A stretch of 64,000 bases of DNA from positions 509,224 through 573,223 of the forward strand of contig NW_005179004.1 in the NCBI RefSeq assembly GCF_000350225.1, written 5' to 3'. Below, piece after piece: positions 39,935-50,268 of this stretch. The stretch's first letter is position 1. Each line of letters starts with the position of its first letter. Source of the DNA: Chondrus crispus. Lineage: Eukaryota; Rhodophyta; Florideophyceae; Gigartinales; Gigartinaceae. Under the pieces are notes generated by a model, which was not told the origin of the DNA, did not search any database, and worked only from the letters and a program-made list of their open reading frames with translations. Both the position numbers and the translations under genes were made by a program.

Positions 39935-41290
39935 TGATTGATGATGCATCGTACGAGGGATATAAGTTTATTCCGTTCTAATAGCATCAGAGGCCAATCG
40001 CTTGGTGAAAGATGGAGACTTTCTGGACAATGTCTATCCCAACACGCCAGTATGTATGGTATTAGTGATGGGTGTCGCAATGCGCCTATCTCGGTTAAGC
40101 GCTCTTGAATACGGTGTACTGCGGTAGTGACCGCGCAGGAAGCGTCTCCCAAAGGTGGGACTGCCTGTCCAGTCAGTGATCTCTAAAAATGAAGTAGCAA
40201 CAATAAGCGAGCGCAGGCCGCGATAAGGGCGGTAGGAGGTTGAGCACGATCCTTCGCGCCCTCGTCGTTGTTTGTAGAGTGCGGAGCTTGCCCCTTACTG
40301 CGCGGGTGCATTTTTGTCTCGCCATGAGAAGACTTTCGCTGTCGCGATGCAGGCGCCAACCCCGGTTTGTCACGAGAATGCTCAGTCCAATGCTATCGCA
40401 CGCTCAAGGTTGCTGCAATTTATCACACCGGGGGGAATTCAAAGGGCAGGGGACATGAGAGGCGATAGGAGGGCTGAGTAGTCCGGTAGCTTAATAGCCA
40501 CCGGACTACTCAACCCTGCATCATTATGAAGCTAAAATGCAATCCCCTAGTCCCCGCGCTCCAGACAGAGGCGCTTCTATTGCCATGCCACTGTGTGCTG
40601 TACTGACTCTTGAGAATCCTGCTTCACAGACGTCCCGGACTGTAACCGCCCCTGTCGTGCAAGTGGTGTATCTTTCTTGTCGGGAACGCTTCTGTTGCGA
40701 GCACCAAAAGCAGCCTGGTGTGTGCTACTCGCCCATATCTGTGCGATTACTTTTCATATGACATGTAGAGCCATTCCGTTCCAGAAGTATTTGGAGGCCT
40801 GTCACTTGGTAAATGTCGAACCACTTGAAAATGTACACGGTTGCCTATCCGTGAAATATGGCAAGGTGTCCTGCAATCGTAGTTACGCTTTGTGTTTCGT
40901 TTCTCAGGAAGGACTGATTGTGCATATTACCGCTGTACCACCGTACAGCACACTCATCGGATAGGTCATTAGGCCCTGGCGCCGAGCTGTCATTGCTGCC
41001 GGGTAGTACATGGCAAGAGGCTCCACGACATGGAGCCGTGTTCTCTCTTTACGGTGTCCTCGTACGATGGGAGTGTATAACACATCATAGTGTCATCTCG
41101 CAATTGCTTTGGTCCCCCGAGACACCCGCGTAACTTCGTCCAAATGAAATGACCCGATACGTGGTTGTACCAAAGGCCACTGCATAATCTCCTTCCTCAC
41201 TGTACATAAAATTATATTTGGCGTTTGAAAACCCGACGATAAATAATCACACAGGTGATGAGCGGCAGGCGATCCGAGATTTTAGCAACT
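39935..41290. other. No gene recognised
   Basis: Frames at 40240-40458, 40537-40761 and 40677-40964 have no recognisable domain. An inverted repeat with 17 of 18 matching positions lies at 40470-40487/40500-40517. Confidence 0.4.
40470..40517. repeat. 18-bp inverted repeat
   Basis: Arms 40470-40487 and 40500-40517 match at 17 of 18 positions around a 12-nt loop. Confidence 0.9.
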
Positions 41291-41294
41291 TTTT

Positions 41295-41300
41295 TTTATT
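41295..41300 (-). terminator. Polyadenylation signal AATAAA
   Basis: Minus-strand AATAAA about 200 bp downstream of the stop codon of the secreted Tyr/Lys-rich protein gene. Confidence 0.4.
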
Positions 41301-41496
41301 GCAGACTGCAGCGACGCTCGATCTGAAAGATCAAACTCACTAGGAGCGAATACACTCTTCATAGCTATTCTCCAAGCGTCCGCGCTTCAGAAAGGGGATT
41401 CTCACCTCCAATGGGACACTTCTCAACTTCAGCCTCAGCGACTGCTGGCGACGGACAGATAGCCCAAGAAGAAGTTCACTATCAGAAAGGACACTT

Positions 41497-41868
41497 CTAG
41501 TAATAAGGCGGCTTGTAGGGCCTCTTCTTGTGGGCCTTCTTCTTGTAGGGCTTGGGCGGGTAACCGTAGCCTCCGCCTCCATAGTGGTTCTTGCAGAAGA
41601 ATCCCTTGAAGTACTTGTAGTGGGAGTAGATTTTGCAACCAAATGCAACCTTGCAGTACGGGTACTTGTAGCAAGCCCTCCAGGCAGCCTTCTTGGACTT
41701 GTAGCATGTCTTAGGGCAGTACCCATACGAACGTTCTGCCACATCCATGTCCTCTTCAATGTCATTCTGCTCAGTGAGATCGCCTTCCATGGGAATCTCG
41801 TCCAGGGCGAAGGCGACTGCGACCAGGGCCAGGAGGACCAAAAGGAAAAATGTTCCTGTACGAACCAT
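41497..41868 (-). CDS. Secreted six-Cys, Tyr/Lys/Gly/Pro-rich protein
   Basis: ATG 41868-41866 is chosen because it begins a perfect signal peptide (MVRTGTFFLLVLLALVAVAFA); the upstream frame is leader. The 123-residue product has an acidic propeptide-like section (residues 22-44), then YGYCPKTCYKSKKAAWRACY with six Cys in all, rich in Tyr and Lys, then a Gly turn (GGGGYGYPP) and a tail of KPYKKK/KRPYKPPYY repeats. Sequence composition resembles Tyr/Lys-rich adhesive or cell-wall cross-linking proteins and also some cationic antimicrobial peptides; I recognise no named family. The acidic spacer could neutralise the basic part before cleavage. The frame is intact, with TATA box and poly(A) signal in place. 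Confidence 0.72.
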   Translation of the reverse strand: MVRTGTFFLLVLLALVAVAFALDEIPMEGDLTEQNDIEEDMDVAERSYGYCPKTCYKSKKAAWRACYKYPYCKVAFGCKIYSHYKYFKGFFCKNHYGGGGYGYPPKPYKKKAHKKRPYKPPYY

Positions 41869-41983
41869 GTTAGCAAGGGCAAATGTGAGATACGAGCTTG
41901 CTGAAAGTCTGTTTGGTTCTTGCTTCAGCTGGAGAGAAGGTAATGAGATAGGGTGACTGAGTCTGGTGTGCACCGGAACTGCT

Positions 41984-41991
41984 ATATTTAT
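41984..41991 (-). promoter_or_regulatory. TATA box, CTATAAATATAG
   Basis: Minus-strand TATAAATA lies about 118 bp upstream of the ATG at 41868, inside CTATAAATATAG. The best TATA box of the window. Confidence 0.6.
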
Positions 41992-41999
41992 AGCATTCT

Positions 42000-44100
42000 A
42001 GATCGCCCAAATCTTCAAGAATGTTCAACAGCTTCGGGTAGCAGTCACGAGTTTAGTCAAGGAACATACACGCAAAACTGCCTCAAATGCTAGGTTTCCA
42101 TCCTACGATAACAAAATATTATCGTACACAAGGCCGCTTCAACGTTTGCTTTTTGGCAATGTTGAACTCAAGATTGCATTTGAATAAGGGATGCATCCTT
42201 GCGAAACCTTTTCTTTATTGGCAGAGAAATAAAATGTGTTCGAGAGAACTTATCCGAACGTTTGAGACGAAAAGGACTCTCCAAGATGTAAGATCTTGCA
42301 CAAGAGTTGTTACGCATATGATAGAAGGGTGCATGCCCTTTCTACATACTGTATATTTCACTGTTATGATTTGCCAGTACAGCTGAACCTTTCGTTATAT
42401 GCCCTCACTTGTCTACAGCCACTCTTTTCACTTAGAAGTGCATGCCTTCATAAAATCTCGCACTCTAGGATTGTAATCGTTTCTACGGTTGTCCAACATT
42501 GGAAGCTCCCCTCCCAACAAGAGTATCCACGATTGGATAGCAAAGGCAAATTCGTATACTTCATTTAGGTCGCAGGGAAACGAACAAGCTCAAACAAGGA
42601 TGAGACATTATGAATGTCAACAACAAAAATCGAGGCATGAGAGAAATAGCACGTTTAAATGAGAGTTTTAAAGATGTGTGTCTCTGGCTGAGCTATTGAG
42701 TACGGCTGGTGTGGCCTCTATCAGAGTATCTAATGATTACTCTGAATTCTTACCGGTGGATGAATGAAAACCCGCATAGAGTTACAAAACTAGAAAACAA
42801 TCTTATTCAACCGTGCCAGTCCGATCGGAAGCAGCGAATACTCAAATACGCAGTTTTTTCGACATGGAAAGTAATGGTGTGATAGGGAGCGAAAGGAATT
42901 TGGGGATGCTCTATAGTTTTGTTGTGTACTGCAGGGGATCTACCGTTCACTCGCAACTTTTTAGAAAAAACAAAGACGGCGAACCGATGTAACTGTTCAA
43001 GTTATGTCCCCTATTGCTACGAATTTGTGGACAGTACATGAACTTGATTACAACAGGGCAGCGAGAAGAAAATGATATGAGAAAACTTGGAATAGACTGG
43101 GTGAATGAGTCTTCACACAAGGGCTTTTGGAAGATACTTCAGGAATGGATGGATGCAACGCAATTGCTCCATAGAGAATCTAAACATCAGAAGAGTATCG
43201 TGTAGAGGGCAACGCCAAGAAAAACGAATCTGGTCGGCAGCACAAGCTGCCAGGAAAACAATAGTAGAGCGCAAGTGTCGCTCCATCCACCACGGACAAC
43301 GCCAGCAGAGGACCAAACTAAGTCATAGACTGCCGAAAAACTATTGTACTAGCAATACCACAAAGCCCGTTATTGGCTGATGAGTCCCTCAGTATCAAGA
43401 TTTCAAGCATCATTGCATGGCTCTGGTCAGCGTTTGTATCAACCGATGGTTCGTTTTCTCCTAACCCACGACGAAACTAGGAATGCCGGGGTCAATGCTT
43501 CGTCACCCACATCTACCAACTGTCGTCGCGAGATTGAAGACGTCATGGCAGTGCTACCTCCTTTACGGTTTGCATGCGGACGTTGTAGTATAGCTCCCTG
43601 CGACACTGTCGTGGACACCTCCTCGCAAAGCGCATATCATAGGCAAACCATTCCATCTACCCGCCTATCAAGGGGTAGGGAATGACCACAGAATATGCGC
43701 TTTCCGCCAAGAACACTAGCTTTCAAGAGCCAGCCCGAGTTCGAAGTGGAAAGAGCACGGTAACAATGGAAATGCGGGAAGGGAGCCCGGCCGCATTTCC
43801 AAAGTCTTCCAGTGCAGCGCAGCAAATCCCCTTCTGAATGAAAACAACTTCGTCTCGGCTGAATGAAGGGGAGGGACGACTCTGTGGGTTTTCCAAACGC
43901 ATTAGGAAACTGAGGGGCGTGTACCAGATCCGCCACGAGCGCATATGCCCCGGGCGTAGAAACTACATTGTTGCCGCAAGCAGCAACCCTACCATTAGGC
44001 GTGGACACACGAGGCACGCTAGGGCGTCGAGCAGATTTTGATTTGCTAGAGACCACATCGTAATCAGATTAGGATGCGGTCTCCAGCAAATCAATATAAT
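42000..44100. other. No gene recognised
   Basis: Mixed-composition DNA with only short frames (for example 42087-42386, 43380-43685, 43637-44056 minus). None shows a recognisable domain, signal peptide or repeat. Confidence 0.4.
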
Positions 44101-44101
44101 A

Positions 44102-44607
44102 CAGGGGGGGTCGCGATATAGTGCCATCTTTGTTAGTGCCAGCTCCGATACTGCGGTACCCTTCTGCGGGGTGGCACGAATTTTGAGCCAAAAACAAAGG
44201 GTCTCTAGAGAGGCAGTTGGATGGACGTACTGCCCGAGAGCCACTGCCGCCGCGGAAAGATATTATGCAGTTGCTAACTCGAATAGAGTCTATGGCGGAA
44301 AAAGGCGGGGCTGATGATGCAATTAGACATCTGCAAAAGTGTAGGCTGGCATTTATGGCTGCGAAAAAGGAGGAAGTCAATGCGACGGCTCGGCAGCTAC
44401 TAATATCATAAATGCTTGATTAGACTTGAGTCTGTAGTGAAGATGCAAAGCATGAGTGATGGCGTCGTGCGAGCGGACTTTCTGAGCAGTGATGTAAGGA
44501 AGTGGTTGCAAAAAAAGCCGTAAATCTCATTATCTTACAGTGTGTTCGATATGGTGCCGTTTTCGGCCCACTGACATAGGGTAGCACTATATCGCGACCC
44601 TCCACTG
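44102..44607. mobile_element. Pogo-like MITE 1
   Basis: 506 bp. Terminal inverted repeats begin CAGGGGGGGTCGCGATATAGTGC on the left and, on the complement of the right end, CAGTGGAGGGTCGCGATATAGTGC. The element is flanked by TA on both sides (44100-44101 and 44608-44609). CAG termini with TA duplication are the mark of pogo/Tigger transposons. No transposase is encoded; it would depend on an autonomous partner. Confidence 0.8.
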
Positions 44608-44622
44608 TACCACGTCCCGGTA

Positions 44623-45439
44623 CAGGGGGGGGGAACCCCATTAGTGCCACTTTTACTTATGCCACCCTCCCACTAATGCCGGCCAGATGCACGAACACGA
44701 AAAGTGCCACGTGTCACACGGGTCCGGGTGTTTTGCTGCGGTTGGTCCGTCGCGCGTGAAAACATGTGAAAGCGGCTTCTAAGCCCGATCCTACTGTACC
44801 TACCGAACAGCGCTCACAGACCTTAGCTTGTCCTCCTTATGGATCTGGTTCCGGAATAAAAAAAGCAACGCGCATGCGCCTGACAATAGCGCAGAAGCTG
44901 GACATTGCAGATCTGCTCGACAATGGACACTGTGCCGCAGCAATTAAGCGACAGTTCGGCATCGCAGGGCGCACCGTGCGAAAAATCAGAGCTACTGCTC
45001 CCACATTACTCCGCGTAGCCAACAAGAAGCCAAAATCACTGCAAATAAAGACCCGTCAGGCCGTAACGGTCCCCAATCTCGAAGCAAACCTGCTCGAATT
45101 TCTCAATTACGCCAGATCGGCGAAGATGCCGGTAACACAAAATGTCCTGCAGACGAGGGCACGCATGATCCGGGAACACATGCTCAAGGCCCCAGCGACT
45201 GAAAAAGAACACCGCGTGCCTCACAAGTTTACAGCATCTCGCGGGTGGGTGGAGAATGCCAAGTTTCAGACGCTCTATCGTCTCGTTTCTCACTGCAAAA
45301 CACGACAGAGATCCAACGCGGAGCGGGCTGACGTTAATTTGCAAGTGCATGAAAATAGATGTGACGACGTCACCTACTAATGCCATCTCCCAATAGTGCC
45401 TGTTTTTGGGGTCTCGCACGGGGCGGCACTAATGGGGGG
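44623..45439. mobile_element. Pogo/Tigger-like element 2
   Basis: Lies 15 bp from MITE 1. Left end CAGGGGGGGGGAACCCCATTAGTGCC preceded by TA; right end GGCACTAATGGGGGG followed by TA. The (A/T)TTAGTGCC(A) motif recurs several times inside both ends, direct and inverted, as expected for transposase-binding sites. It encodes an N-terminal transposase fragment. The right end appears to have lost its terminal CTG. Confidence 0.75.
44766..45380 (+). CDS. CENP-B/Tigger-type DNA-binding fragment
   Basis: 204 codons; the first in-frame ATG is at 44874. The segment LTIAQKLDIADLLDNGHCAAAIKRQFGIAGRTVRKIR is a CENP-B/Psq-type helix-turn-helix. A second helical domain (NLLEFLNYARSAKMPVT, then FTASRGWVENAKFQ) matches the CENP-B-like Tc5 domain, including the F-x-A-S-x-G-W motif. 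The DDE catalytic domain that should follow is missing: the frame ends at TAA and the element ends 60 bp later. The product could bind element ends without cutting them. Confidence 0.75.
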   Translation: MKAASKPDPTVPTEQRSQTLACPPYGSGSGIKKATRMRLTIAQKLDIADLLDNGHCAAAIKRQFGIAGRTVRKIRATAPTLLRVANKKPKSLQIKTRQAVTVPNLEANLLEFLNYARSAKMPVTQNVLQTRARMIREHMLKAPATEKEHRVPHKFTASRGWVENAKFQTLYRLVSHCKTRQRSNAERADVNLQVHENRCDDVTY

Positions 45440-48135
45440 TAGTTGGGTCTAGGCTTGGTATAAGATGAACGAACGAGTTTGGACACGTGTATGACGAGGT
45501 ACCGCTGGTAGGACTGTTTGGCAAAAGTAGACAACAGCAGTATGAATTCACCCGCGATCTTAAGGAAACAAACGCGTACCCACCTATCGCTCTACGACAA
45601 TTTCGAAACAGCTCGCCAAATCCCAACATGCCTGCCTTTACGCTGCCGTCGGCGGTAACGAAAACGTTTAGAGGCCTCGAAGACATCGCGACGCCTACAG
45701 GATACCCTCTCTAAGTCGGCACTCAGGGCTTGCGAAAGGAGCTATTCTTCACGCGAAAACGCGGCGCGAAGGAGCTTGCTCGCGGCAGCTCCGGATAACT
45801 GAGTGGTTCCAGTAGTAGGCGGTTTTAACGTCCGACGCATTTGCTTCGCAGAAAAGATTGCTATCAAACTTGCTTCTAGCTACAGTAAGCATAACCTTTC
45901 AGGCCAGGTAGGACTTGATATAGGGCGACCTGGACAGATTCGGCCGGCCCCTTCCTCCCCTGCCCCCGTATACGTGATGCCTGGTCCAGCAAAGCATTAT
46001 ATCCTCTGCACTAATCACGCGCGGGTTTCAGTGTAAAAGACTACCTCCAGGGATTACGCGTCTAGCAGAGACAAAATCAATAGGTGATCTCCCTGTGTGG
46101 TCTTCGTGACACCGCGGCGGTCTTCCCAAACAGGCCCAGTGTTTTGTGGCTTGTATTGTATGAAAGTTTATTTGGCTCTCCAGTGTATGAGTGGAACATC
46201 CTTTGGGGCTTGCGATTTGACCTTGCCGATCGGCATGCAGATCGCAAGGATTTGTCTTAGTCGCAAGGCTATGTAGTAGACTGACCGAATATCTCTGAAT
46301 AAAAGACAGAACTACAATGCGGAGGAAGAATAAGGTACAAGGGACAGCGCAAAGGTGTAACAAGGCGAGCGTGCTTTGGACTTGGTGCCATAGCAAAATA
46401 GTGTCTCACTTCCTACATACCTTCCAAAATATAGAGGTCCTCGAGAATTCACCGACTGTCGCAATGCTTCACCTCGGCTTGAATATGCCCACGTCTCTTT
46501 GGGACCGAAATCGTAAAACCGGCGGGACCTGTGACAAGCCAGACCGCTGCCGGCCCAGCAACGCAACGATTTAGAGTGTACCACACGTGTATAAGGCCCG
46601 GGCACACACTGCCAAAATGTTTTCTTCTGATGCGTTCACGGCAAGATTCTGCGTGAAGGGCGTGCTCCTTGATGCTGTCCAAAATCAGGCCTGCGACACA
46701 CTCTAGCAAACTTTTGCAACTTTCCTGCTTTATTTCTGACCGATTGCTTGTGGTGATCGCCCAGATCACAACTCCAGACAGTTATGCTGAGGGATTTGGG
46801 GATTTAATATTTTTTGCAATTTGGAGCCATTCCTTTGGCTTGATTGTGTTTCAGGTGTGTATTCTAGACTGCAGGTTGCGTGTCCTTGACCAACTATATG
46901 TACTCCGCTACCCTCACAAACCAAGAAAAGGGAAGAATCCCCTTTTTTTCTTGCATCAACAACCAGAACGCCCCCTTTCCAAATTGAAGCATAGCTAGGC
47001 CAGTCGAATCAGAGACAAAAACTCGTTTACAGTAGTTACAGATACAGGTCTTGTCTCAGTTACAGCCCATTCAACTCTGAATTGCGGTACCAATTCGGAC
47101 ATGGAGAAAGTCGCTTCAACTGCTTAGTGGGGAAGGACAGTTGGACGGTCATAGACTGCGGGATGTATTGCAGTCACGATTGCGTTGTCTATATATTTTG
47201 CGCACCGTGGTGATAGTTGAGGTACGCGTAGATATGATAACGACTTGTCGTGACGTGTCCATACAGTCAGGACACGACACGAAAGGATCCACATCAGTGA
47301 AGTACAGCAAGGCAGCCAGGTTTTTTTTTTTTTTTTTTTGGTTTTGTTTTCACTGGCAGCTCTTGCTTATACTTTAGAAACGGCAACCTCAATAAACAAG
47401 ACACAGCACCGTAACTTGCTCTTGTTTTGTATATCTCTCCAGAGACTGGACACTTGCGCATAGATATTTAGAAAACCGTCCCCGCAGTATCACGACTGCG
47501 TGCGCTATCCACAACCCTGCCACTCTAAACACAGTAGTTGTCAAATCAGGACCGGAACAACAAGGCGTGGTTGGTCAGCAAAAATAACGGTTTGTGCAGT
47601 ACCGGCCCCATGCCATTTTCAGTGCATGGTCGCGTTCTGTTTGCTATATGCAGGGCAGAAAACATGAAGGGCTTCTGGGAATGGATAATTCGGACTTAGG
47701 GATAGAATTTGCGTCAAAAGGCGAGCATGCAGATTCCTATGCGTGATCCATTACTTGGCACAGGAAGGCTGTAGCACGATGCAACAACTACGCTGAGAAT
47801 TTGAAGTACTATTAAGGGACCTTAGTTGCCGCCACACGGCGGCGGCCTGTCGCCTGCAACATGCATTCGACAGCCATCTGTAGAGTACCATGACAAAGAC
47901 ACGAGCGTTATGCAGTACAAGTGCTGACATGGGATACAGTGCAGTAATTTGAAAGGAATCTGATCTCAGATGTGTCCGAGAGAGTGTGAACGGCACTTTG
48001 CGCATTTTGAATTTGCTTCGACGGCCAGGCTGCGTACTAAGATCATATGAAGGCCCGCTGATCTCATCAGGTCATTTGTGGTAAGCTCTACTTTGCAACT
48101 GCAGATCCGGAAATGAGTCTACTGTACTTGCTCCA
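45440..48135. other. No gene recognised
   Basis: About 2.7 kb with short frames only (45487-45714, 46028-46396 minus, 46669-46998 and others) and no recognisable domain. A run of 18 T lies at about 47322-47339, possibly the tail of an old retroposed copy on the minus strand. Confidence 0.4.
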
Positions 48136-48758
48136 CTAGTGTCTATTGGACGGACGTTTTTGATCATTTGAGGCGAAAAGAGCCTCATCTGAGGCTTGGA
48201 AAATAATAACATCCTCACGGTTCAGAACATCAGTTACGCCCTGTCGAAGTGTCGAACATGACTGCAGTACCCTGTTACATGCCCCTTCACTGCAGCTATA
48301 ATTTCAAGCACGAAGTAAACCACCACCGGTCCAGCCGCCATCTATACATATATTATGCCACTTAGAAGCGTTTTATTGTATTCCTTAATGCATCAACATT
48401 GGTCTTGTGAAAGGATGTTCCAAAGTGGTTTGTGGCTACTGAGTGCTTCAGGACTCTTGTTGCGAGTGCATAGATGTGCGCTCCTCGCACCAGTCGCAGA
48501 TCTAAAGTGGCAGAGGCCATTTGATTGACTGTGAGGATTTTTCCTGTCTGTCAAAGCATTAGAAAGACCCTCCTAAATACCGTGCATTCTAGGTGCCTTC
48601 AAGGGACTTGGACATTGTTTTTTACTCTTAATGTTACTGTTTCGCGGTGACTATGGCTTTCAGTTCTCCTTCTTTGCGCCAGAAACGGCGCGGCAAAAAG
48701 GCCTCATACTGTATGAGGCGAAATCCTCAAATGAGGCGCATTGTCCAATAGACACTAG
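48136..48758. mobile_element. MITE with piggyBac-like ends
   Basis: 623 bp. Perfect 16-bp terminal inverted repeats, CTAGTGTCTATTGGAC, at 48136-48151 and 48743-48758. Subterminal palindrome-like CCTCAT...ATGAGG motifs occur near both ends. The TAGTGTCTA start and the subterminal motif are shared with the piggyBac element at 49585-52352. No coding capacity. Confidence 0.75.
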
Positions 48759-49584
48759 AGTGTGCTGTTTGGTCCGTGTGTGGATGGCAAATTTCCCCGG
48801 TTAAGCAGGGTTCAGGCCGATCCAAGGTAACACGTTCTCGCAGTGATCACACACTCCAGAGATGTGCACCGCGATCGGTTAGAATAGCTTGTGAAGAAGG
48901 AGTATCCATCAGCCAGCGCAACTGTCATCAGTTGTGTGTGTACCAAATTGCCCATGTAATCTCCTGCGCACTCTTCCTGATGTAAACAATCATCGACTGT
49001 TGAAGCAACAACCGTTTTGTATGTCATTCAACAACGTCGCACTAGCAGTGGGAGATACTACAGTTCTTACGAATACACTTAAGTTCAATCGAGATATTCC
49101 AACTGACTGCGTCGGTGACCAATAATCCTTCTAGATGTTGCAATGGGCAATGTCGGATCGGTGACGGAAAGGATGGTGAACACTTTGAAGGCTGTGCTGA
49201 AGGAACGATACCTCGTTTATTCCGCAATCTATCTCTCGCTTCCTTAAGACTATCGGCCCTGCGCCGTCGCCTGTGGGTGACAGTGCGTGGTGTACTGCGT
49301 GTGCACGTGTGCACGTGTGCACGTGTATGGGTATGTTACAGGTACCACCTGTAGGCTTGATTTACACAACAATCAGGTGCTTTATCAGTTCTACTTCGCG
49401 AACAACACCTTTCTCAATGTGGTGCCAGAAAGAGTCCGATGCCCCCTCGACCTCTGTGGGTCGGGGGGCGACGGCGGCTTTATTGGAGTGTGCGGGATCT
49501 TTGCCCTAATGGCAGTGCACTGTCTAGTGTGCTGTCTTATCTGGGTGGAACCACACTCAACGAACACACACAACAGAAGTACCC
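48759..49584. other. No gene; alternating TG/CA-CG tract
   Basis: Between the MITE and the piggyBac element. It contains the alternating purine-pyrimidine tract (GTGCAC)n at about 49298-49327. Frames at 48776-48985 and 49287-49619 have no recognisable domain. Confidence 0.4.
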
Positions 49585-49750
49585 TAGTGTCTAGAGGACC
49601 GGCAATTTGCCTCATATGAGGTCAAATGCTCTACAGTAAAATGTAAACAAAATCTAAGATTTTCGCAAGTATAGAAAAAAAGGAGCACAATTTTTACAAA
49701 GTAGAACTTTCAAAGACTACAAAGACAACTATAAGCGACTAGTTAGTAAC

Positions 49751-49832
49751 TGACAAGCCAGCTCAGTGGTCTGCAAAGATCGCTGAGTCTTAGAGGCCGG
49801 GGTTCAACTCCTCGTTGAGCACTTTAGTGGTC
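49751..49832 (+). ncRNA. tRNA-like sequence with A and B boxes
   Basis: CAGCTCAGTGGT at 49759-49770 matches the Pol III A box and GGTTCAACTCC at 49801-49811 the B box, with tRNA-like spacing. The T arm (CGGGG TTCAACT CCTCG) pairs fully. The acceptor and D stems do not pair well and the anticodon loop is irregular. It is therefore a tRNA pseudogene or the head of a tRNA-derived SINE, lying inside the piggyBac element. Confidence 0.4.
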
Positions 49833-50268
49833 GAAAAATCCCTTCAGGGATCTCAATGGTTCTTGTTCGTGACCTGCAGCCCCGGACGCTTTATAGCGCC
49901 CACTCGAACATGAGATTGAATACGGTGACATCTTATAAACGGGCATTCCGACACGGCTGCAGGTCTTCCAAGCAGCTCTTTAGACGTAGGATAGAACCAT
50001 AGCGAGCAAAAGGAGTTTTTGTCTCTTTGTGCTCTATTTTACTCAAATGTCAGTTTTAATAGCCGAGAACGCCTTAAGCACTAGTAGTACTTACCTTTGT
50101 AAGTAATATCGTGTCGTTCGTCGACTTGTTTCTTAAAACAGTCACGCCCAGTCTGGTGATGAAAAGGTATACTTTTTGGTTAAAATATACCTTGCAGGCT
50201 CAGCAAATAAACTTTGACTTTTTTGTACCTTTGCAAATATTGCATCTGGATTTATAAAGAGCACAAGT

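Noticed and set aside
44837..45419. Minus-strand frames opposite the CENP-B-type ORF
   Set aside because: Antisense shadows of the transposase fragment.
49751..49832. A functional tRNA gene
   Set aside because: Acceptor and D stems do not pair and the anticodon loop is irregular, so it is listed only as tRNA-like.
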